A model generated the notes under the pieces. It did no database searches. It saw only the letters and a program-made list of their open reading frames with translations, and had not been told where the DNA came from. A stretch of DNA of 64,000 bases, from positions 535,100-599,099 of the forward strand of contig NZ_JAGTUU010000002.1 of assembly GCF_018224955.1 (NCBI RefSeq), in the 5' to 3' direction. The DNA comes from Thetidibacter halocola. GTDB lineage: Bacteria > Pseudomonadota > Alphaproteobacteria > Rhodobacterales > Rhodobacteraceae. Below, piece after piece: positions 1 to 18,321 of the stretch (its first letter is position 1; each line of letters begins with the position of its first letter). A program made the position numbers and the translations under genes.

Positions 1-1049
<1,049 letters not shown>

Positions 1050-1070
<21 letters not shown>

Positions 1071-1140
1071 GCGACGGTCCCGAGACGCGCCACGAAATGT
1101 GTGTCGGAGATCGTCGCGTAAGCGACGGCCCCGAGACGCG
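1050..1140 (+). repeat. Tandem duplication of the tuf 3' end including the stop codon
   Basis: Bases 1050-1089 (last codons of tuf, TAA stop and 19 bases of 3' UTR) recur at 1101-1140 with 38 of 40 bases the same, period 51. The second unit is non-coding. The same arrangement follows the other tuf copy at 24466-24556. Confidence 0.9.
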
Positions 1141-1160
1141 AAACCCGGATGAGAATTGAG

Positions 1161-1186
1161 AAGGCCGCCCTACCGGGCGGCCTTTT
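1161..1186 (+). terminator. Intrinsic terminator of the first tuf
   Basis: A 10-base stem AAGGCCGCCC / GGGCGGCCTT around a short loop runs into a T tract (TTTT). The same hairpin follows the second tuf; the two sequences diverge right after the fourth T. Confidence 0.9.
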
Positions 1187-1223
1187 GCTTTGCTCCGCCC
1201 CGCCGCCGCGCTAAGCCTTTGCC

Positions 1224-2219
1224 ATGACCGATCCCGCACCGCATCCCGAGAGCCTGCTGGCCTATGCGCATGTCCTCGACGGGCCCGCCGCCGGCACTGC
1301 GCTGACCGCCGACGAGGCCCCCGCTGTCCTGCGCGCCGACACGCTGGCCTGGGTCCACCTGCGCGCCCAGCATCCCGACACCGCCGGCTGGATCATGCAG
1401 AACCTTTCCTATCTCGATCCGACCATCGTGGATGCGCTGGTCGCCGAGGAAACCCGGCCCCGCGTCACCCGTGTGGGCGACGGGTTGATCGTGATCCTGC
1501 GCGGCATCAACACCAATGAGGGCGCTGACCCCGAGGACATGGTCTCTGTCCGGTTGTGGATCGACCCGCACCGAATCGTCAGCCTGTCACGCCGTCGCGT
1601 TTCGGCGATCGAGCTGCTGTCCGACGCGCTGGCGCAAGGCCGTGGTCCGACCGACGCTGCCGGGTTCCTCGTGCGGCTGACGCAGTCGCTCAATACGCGG
1701 ATCGAATCCTTCTGGTCAGAGCTCGAGGATGAGGCGGATGCATTGGAGGAAGAGGTGCTGACCGGTGCCACCTCGGACGGGATGCGCCAGCGGCTGGTCG
1801 AACTGCGCCGCCGTGCGATCATCCTGCGCCGCTACCTCCAGCCGCAACGCGATGCGATGCGGATGTTGCAGGCGATTCATCCGCATTGGTTGATGCAGGA
1901 CGGGCTGCGCGAACTGGCCGAGGAACTGGACGCGCTGGAACGCGTGGTCGAGGATGCCGACGCGCTGCGCGACCGCATGGCCCTGGTGCGCGACGAACTG
2001 GTCAGCCAGATGTCGCAACGCCTGAACCGCAACATGTACCTGCTGTCGATCCTGTCGGCGCTTTTCCTGCCGCTGACCTTCCTTACGGGGCTTTTTGGAA
2101 TCAACGTCGACGGATTGCCGGGTGCGGACCATCCCGCCGCCTTCTGGATCTTCAGCGCGGCGCTGGCGGTGCTGGTGGCGGTGCAGATGGTCGTCCTGCG
2201 GCGTCTGCGCTGGATCTGA
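1224..2219 (+). CDS. zntB: CorA-family metal transporter, ZntB type
   Basis: 331 aa inner-membrane divalent cation channel or transporter of the CorA superfamily. A large charged cytoplasmic N-terminal domain with long helices (about residues 1-265) is followed by two C-terminal membrane helices. The signature after the first helix reads LTGLFGINVDGLPG, the ZntB-type GIN motif rather than the YGMNF of CorA Mg2+ channels, so zinc or another divalent ion is the likely substrate (family knowledge). It lies alone between the tuf terminator and the tRNA-Trp promoter, and starts 38 bases after the terminator T run. Substrate and transport direction cannot be read from sequence. Confidence 0.88.
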   Translation: MTDPAPHPESLLAYAHVLDGPAAGTALTADEAPAVLRADTLAWVHLRAQHPDTAGWIMQNLSYLDPTIVDALVAEETRPRVTRVGDGLIVILRGINTNEGADPEDMVSVRLWIDPHRIVSLSRRRVSAIELLSDALAQGRGPTDAAGFLVRLTQSLNTRIESFWSELEDEADALEEEVLTGATSDGMRQRLVELRRRAIILRRYLQPQRDAMRMLQAIHPHWLMQDGLRELAEELDALERVVEDADALRDRMALVRDELVSQMSQRLNRNMYLLSILSALFLPLTFLTGLFGINVDGLPGADHPAAFWIFSAALAVLVAVQMVVLRRLRWI

Positions 2220-2230
2220 CGATTTCCGTC

Positions 2231-2259
2231 TTGCAATGGTCGGCGGGCCGCCGTAAATC
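2231..2259 (+). promoter_or_regulatory. Promoter of tRNA-Trp / secE
   Basis: TTGCAA (2231-2236), a 17-base spacer, then TAAATC (2254-2259), with the tRNA 5' end 13 bases downstream. Spacing is ideal for a housekeeping sigma factor. Inferred by eye. Confidence 0.55.
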
Positions 2260-2271
2260 AGCGGCGGCCTT

Positions 2272-2347
2272 AGGGGTATAGCTCAGCTGGTAGAGCGACG
2301 GTCTCCAAAACCGTAGGTCGCGGGTTCGAGCCCTGCTGCCCCTGCCA
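2272..2347 (+). tRNA. tRNA-Trp (CCA)
   Basis: 76 nt cloverleaf: acceptor AGGGGTA pairs with TGCCCCT, D arm GCTCAGCTGGTAGAGC, anticodon stem ACGGT/ACCGT around anticodon CCA (2305-2307), T arm with GGTTCGAG, discriminator G and an encoded CCA end (2345-2347). tRNA-Trp just before secE-nusG is a conserved arrangement in bacteria. Confidence 0.97.
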
Positions 2348-2484
2348 TTTCCCTCCAGCATCGTCCGCGGACCGGAACCGCTGCCGGGATGTGCCGTCCG
2401 ACACTTGTGGCCACGCGGGCTTGTTTTTGCCGGACGGCGGGCGTAAGTGACCACGAACCGAAAATCAGACCGGAACCTTCAGGC

Positions 2485-2682
2485 ATGGCCCGCACCAATC
2501 CGCTCCAGTTCATCCAGCAGGTCCGCGCCGAGGTGGGCAAGGTCGTCTGGCCGACCCGCCGCGAGGTGATGCTGACCACCGTCATGGTCTTCATCATGGC
2601 GACGCTGACCGCGATCTTCTTTGCCCTCGTCGATCTGCTGATCCGCACCGGGCTCGAGGAACTGCTGAGGCTGTTCGCCTGA
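2485..2682 (+). CDS. secE: Preprotein translocase subunit SecE
   Basis: 65 aa single-span SecE of the short type. Residues 1-30 form the amphipathic cytoplasmic part with the conserved VVWPTRREV stretch; residues about 31-55 form the membrane helix that clamps SecY. The ATG at 2485 is chosen because the protein then begins directly with the family N-terminus (MARTNPLQFIQQVRAEVGK); an in-frame extension to 2389 has no family support. It lies between tRNA-Trp and nusG as in most bacteria. Confidence 0.93.
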   Translation: MARTNPLQFIQQVRAEVGKVVWPTRREVMLTTVMVFIMATLTAIFFALVDLLIRTGLEELLRLFA

Positions 2683-2752
2683 GGTGGGCGCGCGACCTGC
2701 GCACTTGAATTCGCGCGCGGCTGGGGATAGTCACGCGCAAATCGACAGCAAG

Positions 2753-2788
2753 GGCGTGCAATGATTCGAGTTGCACGCCGCTTTTTTG
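2753..2788 (+). terminator. Terminator-like hairpin between secE and nusG
   Basis: Perfect 9-base stem GGCGTGCAA (2753-2761) / TTGCACGCC (2771-2779), a 9-base loop and then a T6 run. It ends secE transcripts or acts as an attenuator in the nusG leader; a weak promoter-like TTGAAT (2705-2710) lies just upstream. Confidence 0.85.
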
Positions 2789-2853
2789 TTCCCCGCGCGC
2801 AAGCCGGGATGGAAAGACCCGCCCCAGCGGGCAGGAAACAAGGGTAAGGCCAG

Positions 2854-3387
2854 ATGGCGAAGCGGTGGTATTCGGTGAGCGTCCTCTCGAACTTCGAGAA
2901 GAAGATCGCCGAGCAGATCCGGACGGCGGTGGAGGAGCAGTCGCTTCAGGACCAGATCGACGAGGTCCTGGTGCCGACCGAGGAGGTCATCGAGGTCCGC
3001 CGCGGCAAGAAGGTCTCGACCGAGCGGCGCTTCATGCCCGGCTATGTCCTGGTCCACATGGAAATGTCTGACCGCGGCTACCACCTGATCAACTCGATCA
3101 ACCGCGTCACCGGGTTTCTTGGCCCGCAGGGCCGCCCGATGCCGATGCGCGATGCCGAGGTCGAGGCGATCCTCGGCCGCGTGCAGGAAAACGTCGACCA
3201 GCCCAAGCTGCTGATCAGCTTCGAGATCGGCGAGCGGGTCAAGGTCACTGACGGCCCGTTCGAGGGTTTCGACGGCATGGTCGAGGGTGTCGACGACGAC
3301 AACCAGCGCCTGCGCGTCGCAGTGTCGATCTTTGGCCGGGAAACCCCGGTCGAACTGGAATTCACTCAGGTCTCCAAGCAGGGCTGA
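2854..3387 (+). CDS. nusG: Transcription termination/antitermination protein NusG
   Basis: 177 aa, the usual NusG length. The NGN domain spans about residues 1-120 (MAKRWYSVSVLSNFEKKIAEQI, with the RRGKK and FMPGYVLV segments that contact RNA polymerase). The KOW domain spans about 125-177 (GERVKVTDGPFEGFDGMVEGV, ending ELEFTQV). It binds the clamp of RNA polymerase and links it to Rho or to ribosomal S10. It precedes rplK-rplA as in the canonical order. Confidence 0.97.
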   Translation: MAKRWYSVSVLSNFEKKIAEQIRTAVEEQSLQDQIDEVLVPTEEVIEVRRGKKVSTERRFMPGYVLVHMEMSDRGYHLINSINRVTGFLGPQGRPMPMRDAEVEAILGRVQENVDQPKLLISFEIGERVKVTDGPFEGFDGMVEGVDDDNQRLRVAVSIFGRETPVELEFTQVSKQG

Positions 3388-3510
3388 GCGATGCGGGCCC
3401 GTCAGGGCCCTCTCACCGTGGGAGGCGAGGGCGGCGCGCCGTCCGGACCTGACCACGCAACGAAACCGCCCCGAGGACGCGTCCGACGGGTGTTGTAGAG
3501 GAGAAAGCTC

Positions 3511-3963
3511 ATGGCAAAGAAGCTGATGGGCAAGATGAAGCTGCAGATCCCTGCAGGCAAGGCCACCCCGTCCCCGCCGGTGGGTCCGGCACTGGGTCAG
3601 CGCGGCATCAACATCATGGAATTCTGCAAGGCGTTCAACGCCAAGACGCAGGACATGGAAATCGGCGCGCCCTGCCCGACCGTGATCACCTACTATCAGG
3701 ACAAGTCCTTCACGATGGACATCAAGACGCCGCCGGCGTCCTATTACCTGAAGAAGGCGGCCGGCCTGAAGCCGGTGGGCAAGCGCAACCGTCCCAAGGG
3801 ATCGGTCAAGCCGGGCCGCGACGTGGTTGGCACCGTGACCGTCGCCCAGGTCCGCGAGATCGCCGAGGCCAAGATGAAGGACCTCAGCGCGAACGACGTG
3901 GAAGCGGCAATGCAGATCATCCTCGGCTCGGCGAAGTCGATGGGTATCGAGGTGAAGGGGTAA
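3511..3963 (+). CDS. rplK: 50S ribosomal protein L11
   Basis: 150 aa against about 141 in E. coli; the extra length is mostly at the N-terminus ([11 protein letters not shown] before the conserved [21 protein letters not shown]). The N-terminal domain contacts elongation factors and the C-terminal domain ([17 protein letters not shown]) binds the 23S rRNA GTPase-associated region. AGAGGAGAAAG before the ATG is a strong ribosome binding site. The 123-base leader between nusG and rplK is GC-rich with inverted repeats, a possible L1 autoregulation site, but I cannot confirm that. Confidence 0.97.
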   Translation: MAKKLMGKMKLQIPAGKATPSPPVGPALGQRGINIMEFCKAFNAKTQDMEIGAPCPTVITYYQDKSFTMDIKTPPASYYLKKAAGLKPVGKRNRPKGSVKPGRDVVGTVTVAQVREIAEAKMKDLSANDVEAAMQIILGSAKSMGIEVKG

Positions 3964-3967
3964 TACG

Positions 3968-4666
3968 ATGGCGAAACTCGGAAAACGCACCCGCGCCGCC
4001 CGCGAAGCCTTCGCCGGCAAGGACAACGTGACGGTCGAAGAGGCTGTCGCGCTGATCAAGGCGAACGCCAATGCGAAGTTCGACGAGACGGTCGAGATCG
4101 CGATGAACCTGGGCGTCGATCCCCGCCACGCGGACCAGATGGTCCGCGGCGTGGTCGGCCTGCCGAACGGCACCGGCAAGACGGTGCGCGTGGCGGTCTT
4201 CGCGCGTGGCCCCAAAGCCGACGAGGCGCAGGCAGCCGGTGCCGACATCGTCGGTGCAGAGGACCTGATGGAGACCATCCAGAGCGGCAAGATCGAGTTC
4301 GATCGCTGCATCGCGACCCCGGACATGATGCCGATCGTCGGCCGTCTGGGCAAGATCCTAGGCCCGCGCAACCTGATGCCGAACCCAAAGGTCGGCACGG
4401 TGACGATGGACGTGGCGCAGGCCGTCAAGGACGCCAAGGGCGGACAGGTCCAGTTCAAGGCCGAGAAGGCCGGCGTGGTGCATGCCGGTGTCGGCAAGGC
4501 CTCGTTCGATGCGGACAAGCTGGCCCAGAACATCCGTGCCTTCGTCGCGGCGGTTTCGGCGGCCAAGCCCACCGGTGCCAAGGGCACCTACATGAAGAAG
4601 ATCGCACTGAGCTCTTCCATGGGCCCCGGCGTGACCGTGGACGTTTCCAGCGCCACCGGCAACTGA
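3968..4666 (+). CDS. rplA: 50S ribosomal protein L1
   Basis: 232 aa, usual length. The two-domain L1 fold is recognisable from [15 protein letters not shown], the hinge region [21 protein letters not shown] and the tail [20 protein letters not shown]1 forms the L1 stalk of the large subunit and normally represses its own operon. It starts 4 bases after rplK, so the two are translationally close. A strong terminator follows, separating this unit from the inserted genes downstream. Confidence 0.97.
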   Translation: MAKLGKRTRAAREAFAGKDNVTVEEAVALIKANANAKFDETVEIAMNLGVDPRHADQMVRGVVGLPNGTGKTVRVAVFARGPKADEAQAAGADIVGAEDLMETIQSGKIEFDRCIATPDMMPIVGRLGKILGPRNLMPNPKVGTVTMDVAQAVKDAKGGQVQFKAEKAGVVHAGVGKASFDADKLAQNIRAFVAAVSAAKPTGAKGTYMKKIALSSSMGPGVTVDVSSATGN

Positions 4667-4688
4667 TCGTGCCCCTTGCGGCGGATGG

Positions 4689-4713
4689 GGCGGGCCTTCG
4701 GGCCCGCCTTTTT
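4689..4713 (+). terminator. Terminator after rplA
   Basis: Perfect 8-base stem GGCGGGCC / GGCCCGCC with a TTCG tetraloop and a T5 run. Confidence 0.93.
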
Positions 4714-4786
4714 CGTTGCCGGGAAAGATCGCGTTAGCAGTTTGACCCTATCCTCCGCGCAGGACCCACCAGCCGGAGGACAAGAC

Positions 4787-5287
4787 ATGCTGCATGCGCT
4801 GCGCCAGATCGCTTTTTGGGGATTTCTCTTGGCGGGAACGGCCGCCCAGGCGCTAGAGGCGCCGCAATCCCCCACCGTGCTGACCGTGACCGGCGACATC
4901 GCCGTGACCAACGCCGGCGACTCTGCCGTGTTCGACCGCGCGATGCTCCAGTCTCTGGACTGGCGCGAGGTCGCCACGCATACCTCGTTCACCCATGGGC
5001 CGCAGCGCTTTGCCGGCCCCACGCTGGCCTCGCTGCTGGCGGCGCTTGGCGTGACCGAGGGGACGCTGCGCGCCACCGCGATCAACGACTACACGATCGA
5101 GATCCCAGTGGCCCATGCCGCCCGGCACGACGTGCTGCTGGCGATGGATCTCGACGGCAAGCCGATGACCGTGCGCGACAAGGGCCCGATCTGGGTCGTC
5201 TATCCGCTGACAGAGGTCGAGGCTGCCGGGAAACCCTTCGATGGCGAGATGATCTGGCAACTCGTCCGCATCGAGGTCCGTCGCTAG
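4787..5287 (+). CDS. Exported molybdopterin-binding-fold domain protein
   Basis: 166 aa with a signal peptide (MLHALRQIAFWGFLLAGTAAQALEA). The mature part resembles the small stand-alone SUOX-like 'oxidoreductase molybdopterin binding' proteins of Rhodobacterales: LTVTGDI, the FDRAMLQSLDW helix, FAGPTLASLLAALGV and the end pattern GPIWVVYPL. I see no cysteine that could ligate molybdenum, so it may sense or bind rather than catalyse (inference). The ATG at 4787 follows GGAGGACAAGAC, a good ribosome binding site. It lies 11 bases before a hybrid histidine kinase, which suggests it is the periplasmic partner of that kinase. Confidence 0.7.
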   Translation: MLHALRQIAFWGFLLAGTAAQALEAPQSPTVLTVTGDIAVTNAGDSAVFDRAMLQSLDWREVATHTSFTHGPQRFAGPTLASLLAALGVTEGTLRATAINDYTIEIPVAHAARHDVLLAMDLDGKPMTVRDKGPIWVVYPLTEVEAAGKPFDGEMIWQLVRIEVRR

Positions 5288-5298
5288 AGCAGACCGAA

Positions 5299-7077
5299 AT
5301 GTGGCGGCGGTTTCGAGAAAATGCCCGCGCGGCACGGGCGCTGGCGGCGATCTGCCTTGCCGCAGCGCTGGCCTTTGCCGTGGTCGTGCAGGAACGCGCG
5401 CAGGCCCAGGCGAAGGAGCGCGCGATCTTCGCCGTCAACGCGATCTCATGGAAGGTCAGCGAACTGATCTTCGAGGCGCAACGCCTGTCTTCCGGCCTGC
5501 GCGACCATGAGGCGGGCCTGTTGTCCCGCGACGAAGTCAATCTACGCTTCGACCTGCTGTGGAGCCGGATGAGCATCCTCTCCGAGTCCGAACTGGCGCC
5601 GGACCCCACCTTTGCTCAGGTGATCGCCGCATTCCGGGATTTCCTGGCCATCGAGGAGCCGGTGATCTACACCGCCCCGTCGATTTCCCCGACGGAGGTC
5701 GACAGGCTGGCCCTGCGGCTGGACGACATGGTGCGGGACGCGCGGATCACCTGGATCGACATGTTCGCCGCCCGGCAGGCCGACCAGCGCCGCGTCGCCC
5801 TCAGTGCGCTGCAACGCCCGTCCATCCTGCACGAGGTGGTCCTTGCCATTCTGATCGCCGCTCTGATGGCCTATGTCCTGGGCGAGGTCTATTTTGCCGG
5901 CGTCGCGCAACGCCGTGAACGCAGCCTGCGCGAACAGGCCGCCCAGGCCAGCGCGGCCAAGACGCGCTTCCTGGCCAATGTCAGCCACGAGATCCGGACG
6001 CCACTCAACGGTATCCTCGGCATGGCGTCCGAACTGGCGGAAACCGACCTGACCCGCGAACAGGCCGATTGCCTGAGCGTGATCGAGCAATCCGGCGGCC
6101 TGCTGCTGAGCACGATCAACGACGTTCTCGACCTGTCCCGCATCGAGGCAGGCCAGCTGCACGTGGAAACTCGGCCATTCGTTCTGCGCGATGTGCTGTC
6201 CGCAGCGCGCGCGCTATATGGGGCAAGGGCACGGGAAAAGGGCCTGTCGCTGGACCTGGAGATAGACGAGTCGTTGCCCGAGGTCGTGCTTGGCGACGGC
6301 CGGCGCCTCCGGCAGGTGCTGCACAACCTGATCGCCAACGCGGTCAAGTTCACCGAGACGGGCGGGGTCCGGGTCCGGGCCGGGCCCACTCCTGCGGGCG
6401 AGGCGCTGTGGATCACCGTCACCGATACCGGCCCGGGCATTCCCGCCGAGGCACAGGAGCGCGTGTTCCAGCCCTTTCACCAGGCCGATGCCGGCGTCAC
6501 GCGCAAGCATGGCGGCACAGGCCTGGGCCTGACGATCTCGCGCCAGTTGTGCGAGGCTATGGGCGGCACGCTGGACCTCGAAAGCGCGGTGGGGCAGGGG
6601 GCGGTCTTTCACGTCACCCTGCCACTGAACGCCGCCTCGCAGGACCAGGCGGCGGCGGTCTCCAGCCGCCTCGACCGGGCCCCGATCCTCGTCGGCATGC
6701 GCATCCTTGTGGTCGACGACACCGCGACCAACCGCCTGCTGATGCGCCGTTTCCTGGAGCCGACGCAGGCGCAGCTGGCCTTCGCCGAGGACGGGCAGGA
6801 AGCGGTGGACCGGGCGCGTGCACGCCGCTTCGACGTGATCCTGATGGATATCCAGATGCCTCGCATGGACGGCATGGCCGCCACCGAGGCGATCCGCTGG
6901 CAGCAGGCCGAAAGCGGCCAGGCGCCCAGCCTGATTGTCGCCGTCACGGCCAATGTCCTCGCTCACCAGATCGAGGAATACATGACGGCGGGGATGCACG
7001 ATTTCCTGCCCAAGCCGGTGTCGAAACGCGCGCTGTTCCGGCTGCTGGCCCGCTATGCCCGGGCCGAGGCCGCCTGA
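5299..7077 (+). CDS. Hybrid sensor histidine kinase with receiver domain
   Basis: 592 aa. A membrane helix at about residues 14-31, a periplasmic region of about 145 residues without a recognised sensor domain, and a second helix near 179-200 precede a short coiled linker. HisKA follows with phospho-acceptor His230 in NVSHEIRTPLNG, then the ATPase domain with N box (LIANAVKF, about 346), DTGPGIP (about 376) and GGTGLGL (about 405). The receiver domain starts near 468 (ILVVDDTATN) with phospho-acceptor Asp517 in LMDIQMPRMDG. No HPt domain is present, so phosphate must pass to a partner elsewhere. It appears co-transcribed with the exported protein upstream and sits inside the ribosomal cluster between rplA and rplJ. 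Confidence 0.9.
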   Translation: MWRRFRENARAARALAAICLAAALAFAVVVQERAQAQAKERAIFAVNAISWKVSELIFEAQRLSSGLRDHEAGLLSRDEVNLRFDLLWSRMSILSESELAPDPTFAQVIAAFRDFLAIEEPVIYTAPSISPTEVDRLALRLDDMVRDARITWIDMFAARQADQRRVALSALQRPSILHEVVLAILIAALMAYVLGEVYFAGVAQRRERSLREQAAQASAAKTRFLANVSHEIRTPLNGILGMASELAETDLTREQADCLSVIEQSGGLLLSTINDVLDLSRIEAGQLHVETRPFVLRDVLSAARALYGARAREKGLSLDLEIDESLPEVVLGDGRRLRQVLHNLIANAVKFTETGGVRVRAGPTPAGEALWITVTDTGPGIPAEAQERVFQPFHQADAGVTRKHGGTGLGLTISRQLCEAMGGTLDLESAVGQGAVFHVTLPLNAASQDQAAAVSSRLDRAPILVGMRILVVDDTATNRLLMRRFLEPTQAQLAFAEDGQEAVDRARARRFDVILMDIQMPRMDGMAATEAIRWQQAESGQAPSLIVAVTANVLAHQIEEYMTAGMHDFLPKPVSKRALFRLLARYARAEAA

Positions 7078-7351
7078 GGTCCTGCGACGGCCCTTGGCAA
7101 GCCCCGCCAAACCCGCTAAACGACCCGCCGAGGGCCCGGACGCGATTCGTGTGCGGACCCTCATTTCGTCCGAGACGGTGGGCTGCATTGCGCGTTAAGT
7201 CCTGCCTGAGACGGGAAGAGACATCTTGCCAAGGCCCGCGCAGCCGCGCCGGCCCCACGGTATGCGTCGACCCCGGTATCGGACTTTGCGGCAGGGTTCG
7301 CCCTGTCAGACTGAGCCGGAGGGTCCGCCCTCCATCAACTGGAGTGAAACT
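7078..7351 (+). promoter_or_regulatory. Leader of rplJ-rplL, probable L10 autoregulatory leader
   Basis: 274 non-coding bases between the kinase and rplJ. They contain several inverted repeats, including GGAGGG/CCCTCC just before the start codon, as expected for the L10-binding leader known upstream of rplJ in many bacteria. I could not place a convincing -35/-10 pair. The assignment rests on position and hairpin content only. Confidence 0.4.
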
Positions 7352-7870
7352 GTGGATAGAGCCCAGAAAGAGAAAGTGGTCGAGGAACTCGGCCAGATCT
7401 TCGAAAGCTCTGGCGTCGTGGTGGTTGCCCGCTACGAAGGTCTCACGGTTGCCGAGATGACGGACCTGCGGGGGCGCGCACGCGCCGCCGGCACATCGGT
7501 CCGCGTCGCCAAGAACAGGCTCGCCAAGATTGCACTCGAGGGAACGCCGGCCGCTGGCATCGCGTCGCTTCTCGAAGGCATGACGGTTCTGACCTATTCC
7601 GAAGATCCCGTGGCAGCTGCCAAGGTGGTCGAGGACTTCGCCAAAGCGAACCAGAAGTTCGCGATCCTTGGCGGGGCGATGGGCGGAACCACCCTGGACC
7701 GTGCCGGTATCGAGGCCGTGTCGAAGATGCCGTCGCGCGAGGAGCTCATCGCTTCCATCGTCGGCTGCATCGGCGCACCTGCCGCGAACATCGCCGGCGC
7801 CATTGGCGCACCTGCATCGAACATCGCTTCCATCCTCTCGACCATCGAGGAAAAGGCCGAAGCGGCGTAA
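7352..7870 (+). CDS. rplJ: 50S ribosomal protein L10
   Basis: 172 aa. L10 anchors the L7/L12 stalk on 23S rRNA. The N-terminal RNA-binding part ([28 protein letters not shown]) is followed by the C-terminal helix that binds L7/L12 dimers ([16 protein letters not shown]). A GTG start at 7352 is chosen: it has GGAG 8 bases upstream and gives the family length, while in-frame upstream codons show no family similarity. rplL follows after 74 bases. Confidence 0.95.
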   Translation: MDRAQKEKVVEELGQIFESSGVVVVARYEGLTVAEMTDLRGRARAAGTSVRVAKNRLAKIALEGTPAAGIASLLEGMTVLTYSEDPVAAAKVVEDFAKANQKFAILGGAMGGTTLDRAGIEAVSKMPSREELIASIVGCIGAPAANIAGAIGAPASNIASILSTIEEKAEAA

Positions 7871-7944
7871 GGCAATCGGAATGACCTGCGTAGGGGCCAA
7901 GGCCCGACGTTGGAACACATCTTGCAAACGGAAAGAGTCTCAAA

Positions 7945-8328
<384 letters not shown>

Positions 8329-8349
8329 TTGCCTCACGGCGATTGCGCG

Positions 8350-8376
8350 CAGCCCCGCCAATGGCGGGGCTGTTTT
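8350..8376 (+). terminator. Terminator between rplL and rpoB
   Basis: Perfect 10-base stem CAGCCCCGCC / GGCGGGGCTG with an AAT loop, then TTTT. It would limit read-through into rpoB, giving the usual excess of L7/L12 over polymerase subunits. Confidence 0.9.
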
Positions 8377-8404
8377 CGTTTCCGGGGGCGCTGCGCAGGA
8401 GTGC

Positions 8405-8433
8405 TTGACGCTGTTGCCTGTTTTTGGCAATCT
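8405..8433 (+). promoter_or_regulatory. Candidate rpoB promoter in the 486-base rplL-rpoB gap
   Basis: TTGACG (8405-8410), a 17-base spacer and CAATCT (8428-8433). The -35 is good and the -10 poor, which is common in Rhodobacterales. The gap (8329-8814) also holds the rplL terminator and a leader hairpin at 8640-8672; I see no small gene in it. Confidence 0.45.
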
Positions 8434-8639
8434 GCGCGTTAATGAAATGGCAATTCCTGTGTGCAGGGGTTGCGTTTCGTGCGTTCAGCGAATATCCGGA
8501 ACCTTCCTGCGGCTCGATCCGATTCGATGCCGCTTTTGGTTGTTCCGGACGACGAGGAGGCATTCCCGAATGAACGCAGCCCTGACCGCATCTTTTCCGG
8601 ACCCCGCACAGCATCATATGGCCTGATCGGCCCGCCTGT

Positions 8640-8672
8640 CTTGGCAAGCCCCCGGCGCGGGGGCTTTCCAAG
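8640..8672 (+). promoter_or_regulatory. Stable hairpin in the rpoB leader
   Basis: CTTGG (8640-8644) pairs with CCAAG (8668-8672) and AAGCCCCC (8646-8653) with GGGGGCTT (8659-8666), broken by one C-T mismatch, loop GGCGC. No T run follows, so it is not a plain terminator; an RNase III site or a regulatory structure fits better (inference). Confidence 0.55.
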
Positions 8673-8814
8673 GCAAGGTCCGCCGGATCGAGTGGCGCGC
8701 GGTGGGACGCGCGCCGAGAATGGATCCGGTAGCCAGCCGTCACTGACAGAACGCCCGCTGTGGCCCCGGCAGCGCGCGCGTTCAGGCAGAGAAAATCGAA
8801 AGGGTGCCCCTCTC

Positions 8815-12957
<4,143 letters not shown>

Positions 12958-13039
12958 CGCGCCACCGCGCTCATCTCGTGCTTGGTGCGCCTGCGGGCGC
13001 ACCTGCCTTCCCCGCACCCTCTAACTCTTGAGGAACAGA

Positions 13040-17287
<4,248 letters not shown>

Positions 17288-17310
17288 GCGCCTGACCGGT
17301 TGAGAAACAT

Positions 17311-17341
17311 GGCCCTTCCCGGCAACGGGAAGGGCCTTTTC
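17311..17341 (+). terminator. Terminator after rpoC
   Basis: 11-base stem GGCCCTTCCCG / CGGGAAGGGCC with loop GCAA, then TTTT and CG. It ends the rpoBC unit. Confidence 0.93.
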
Positions 17342-17424
17342 GTTTCCTGCGCAGGGCAGGTGACCTTGGCCGCGCCGTGATTTTCCCGCTGGCGAGACGC
17401 CGCGCCCGGTGCTACGCGGCAGAC

Positions 17425-18321
17425 ATGAGCCCCATGTCAGACAATTCCCGCGGCGCGCTGCTGATGATTGCGTCCATGTCCGCGTTCACCTTTGGCGACC
17501 TGTGCGTCAAGGGGCTGGGCGGGCATCTGCCACTGTCCCAGATCCTGACGATCCGCGGCCTTGTCGCGACCACGTTCATCCTGCTTCTGGCCTGGCGCAT
17601 GGGCGCGCTACGCTGGCAGATCCCTCGCCGCGATGCGGGTCTTGTCGCCCTGCGCGCGGTGGCCGAGATCGGCGCCGCGCTGTTCTTCTTCTACGCGCTG
17701 TTCAACATGCCCATCGCCAACGTCTCGGCCCTGTTGCAGATGCTGCCGCTGACCATCACGCTGGGCAGCGCGCTGTTCTTTCGCGAGCCGGTTGGCTGGC
17801 GCCGCTGGCTGGCCATCGGGGTGGGGTTCTGCGGGATGCTGCTGATCGTCCGGCCCGGCACCGAAGGGTTCAACATCTTCTCGCTGTCGGCGCTAGCCTC
17901 GGTCGCCTGTGTCACGGTGCGTGACCTGACCACGCGGCGCATCTCGGCCGCCGTGCCGTCGCTGACGGTGACGCTGGGCTCGTCCGCGGGCGTGATGCTC
18001 TTTGCCGCGGTCTGGAGCCTGTTCCAGGACTGGCAGCCGATCGAGCCACGCAGCGGCATGCTGCTGGCGGGCGCCAGCCTGTTCATCATCGGCGGCTACA
18101 TCTTCAGCGTGCTGGTGATGCGCGTGGGCGAGGTCGGCTTCGTCGCGCCCTTCCGTTACACCAGCCTGGTTCTCGCGCTGCTGCTGGGCTACGTGTTTTT
18201 CGGCGAATGGCCGAAACCCATCGCCCTGACAGGTGCCGCGATCATCATGGCCACCGGCCTGTTCACCCTCTGGCGCGAGATGCAGCTAAAGCGGCGTCAG
18301 GCAAAGGCACGGCGCACCTGA
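17425..18321 (+). CDS. EamA/DMT-family transporter
   Basis: About 298 aa inner-membrane protein of the drug/metabolite transporter superfamily with ten predicted helices in two EamA repeats. Visible signs are SAFTFGDLCVKGLGG in helix 1, PLTITLGSALFFREPVGWRRWLAI at the end of the first repeat and VLALLLGYVFFGEWPKPIALTGAAIIMATG at the end of the second. The substrate is unknown. The start may be 17425 or the ATG 9 bases downstream; neither has a strong ribosome binding site. Its 3' end overlaps the convergent glycosyltransferase gene by 25 bases. Confidence 0.85.
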   Translation: MSPMSDNSRGALLMIASMSAFTFGDLCVKGLGGHLPLSQILTIRGLVATTFILLLAWRMGALRWQIPRRDAGLVALRAVAEIGAALFFFYALFNMPIANVSALLQMLPLTITLGSALFFREPVGWRRWLAIGVGFCGMLLIVRPGTEGFNIFSLSALASVACVTVRDLTTRRISAAVPSLTVTLGSSAGVMLFAAVWSLFQDWQPIEPRSGMLLAGASLFIIGGYIFSVLVMRVGEVGFVAPFRYTSLVLALLLGYVFFGEWPKPIALTGAAIIMATGLFTLWREMQLKRRQAKARRT

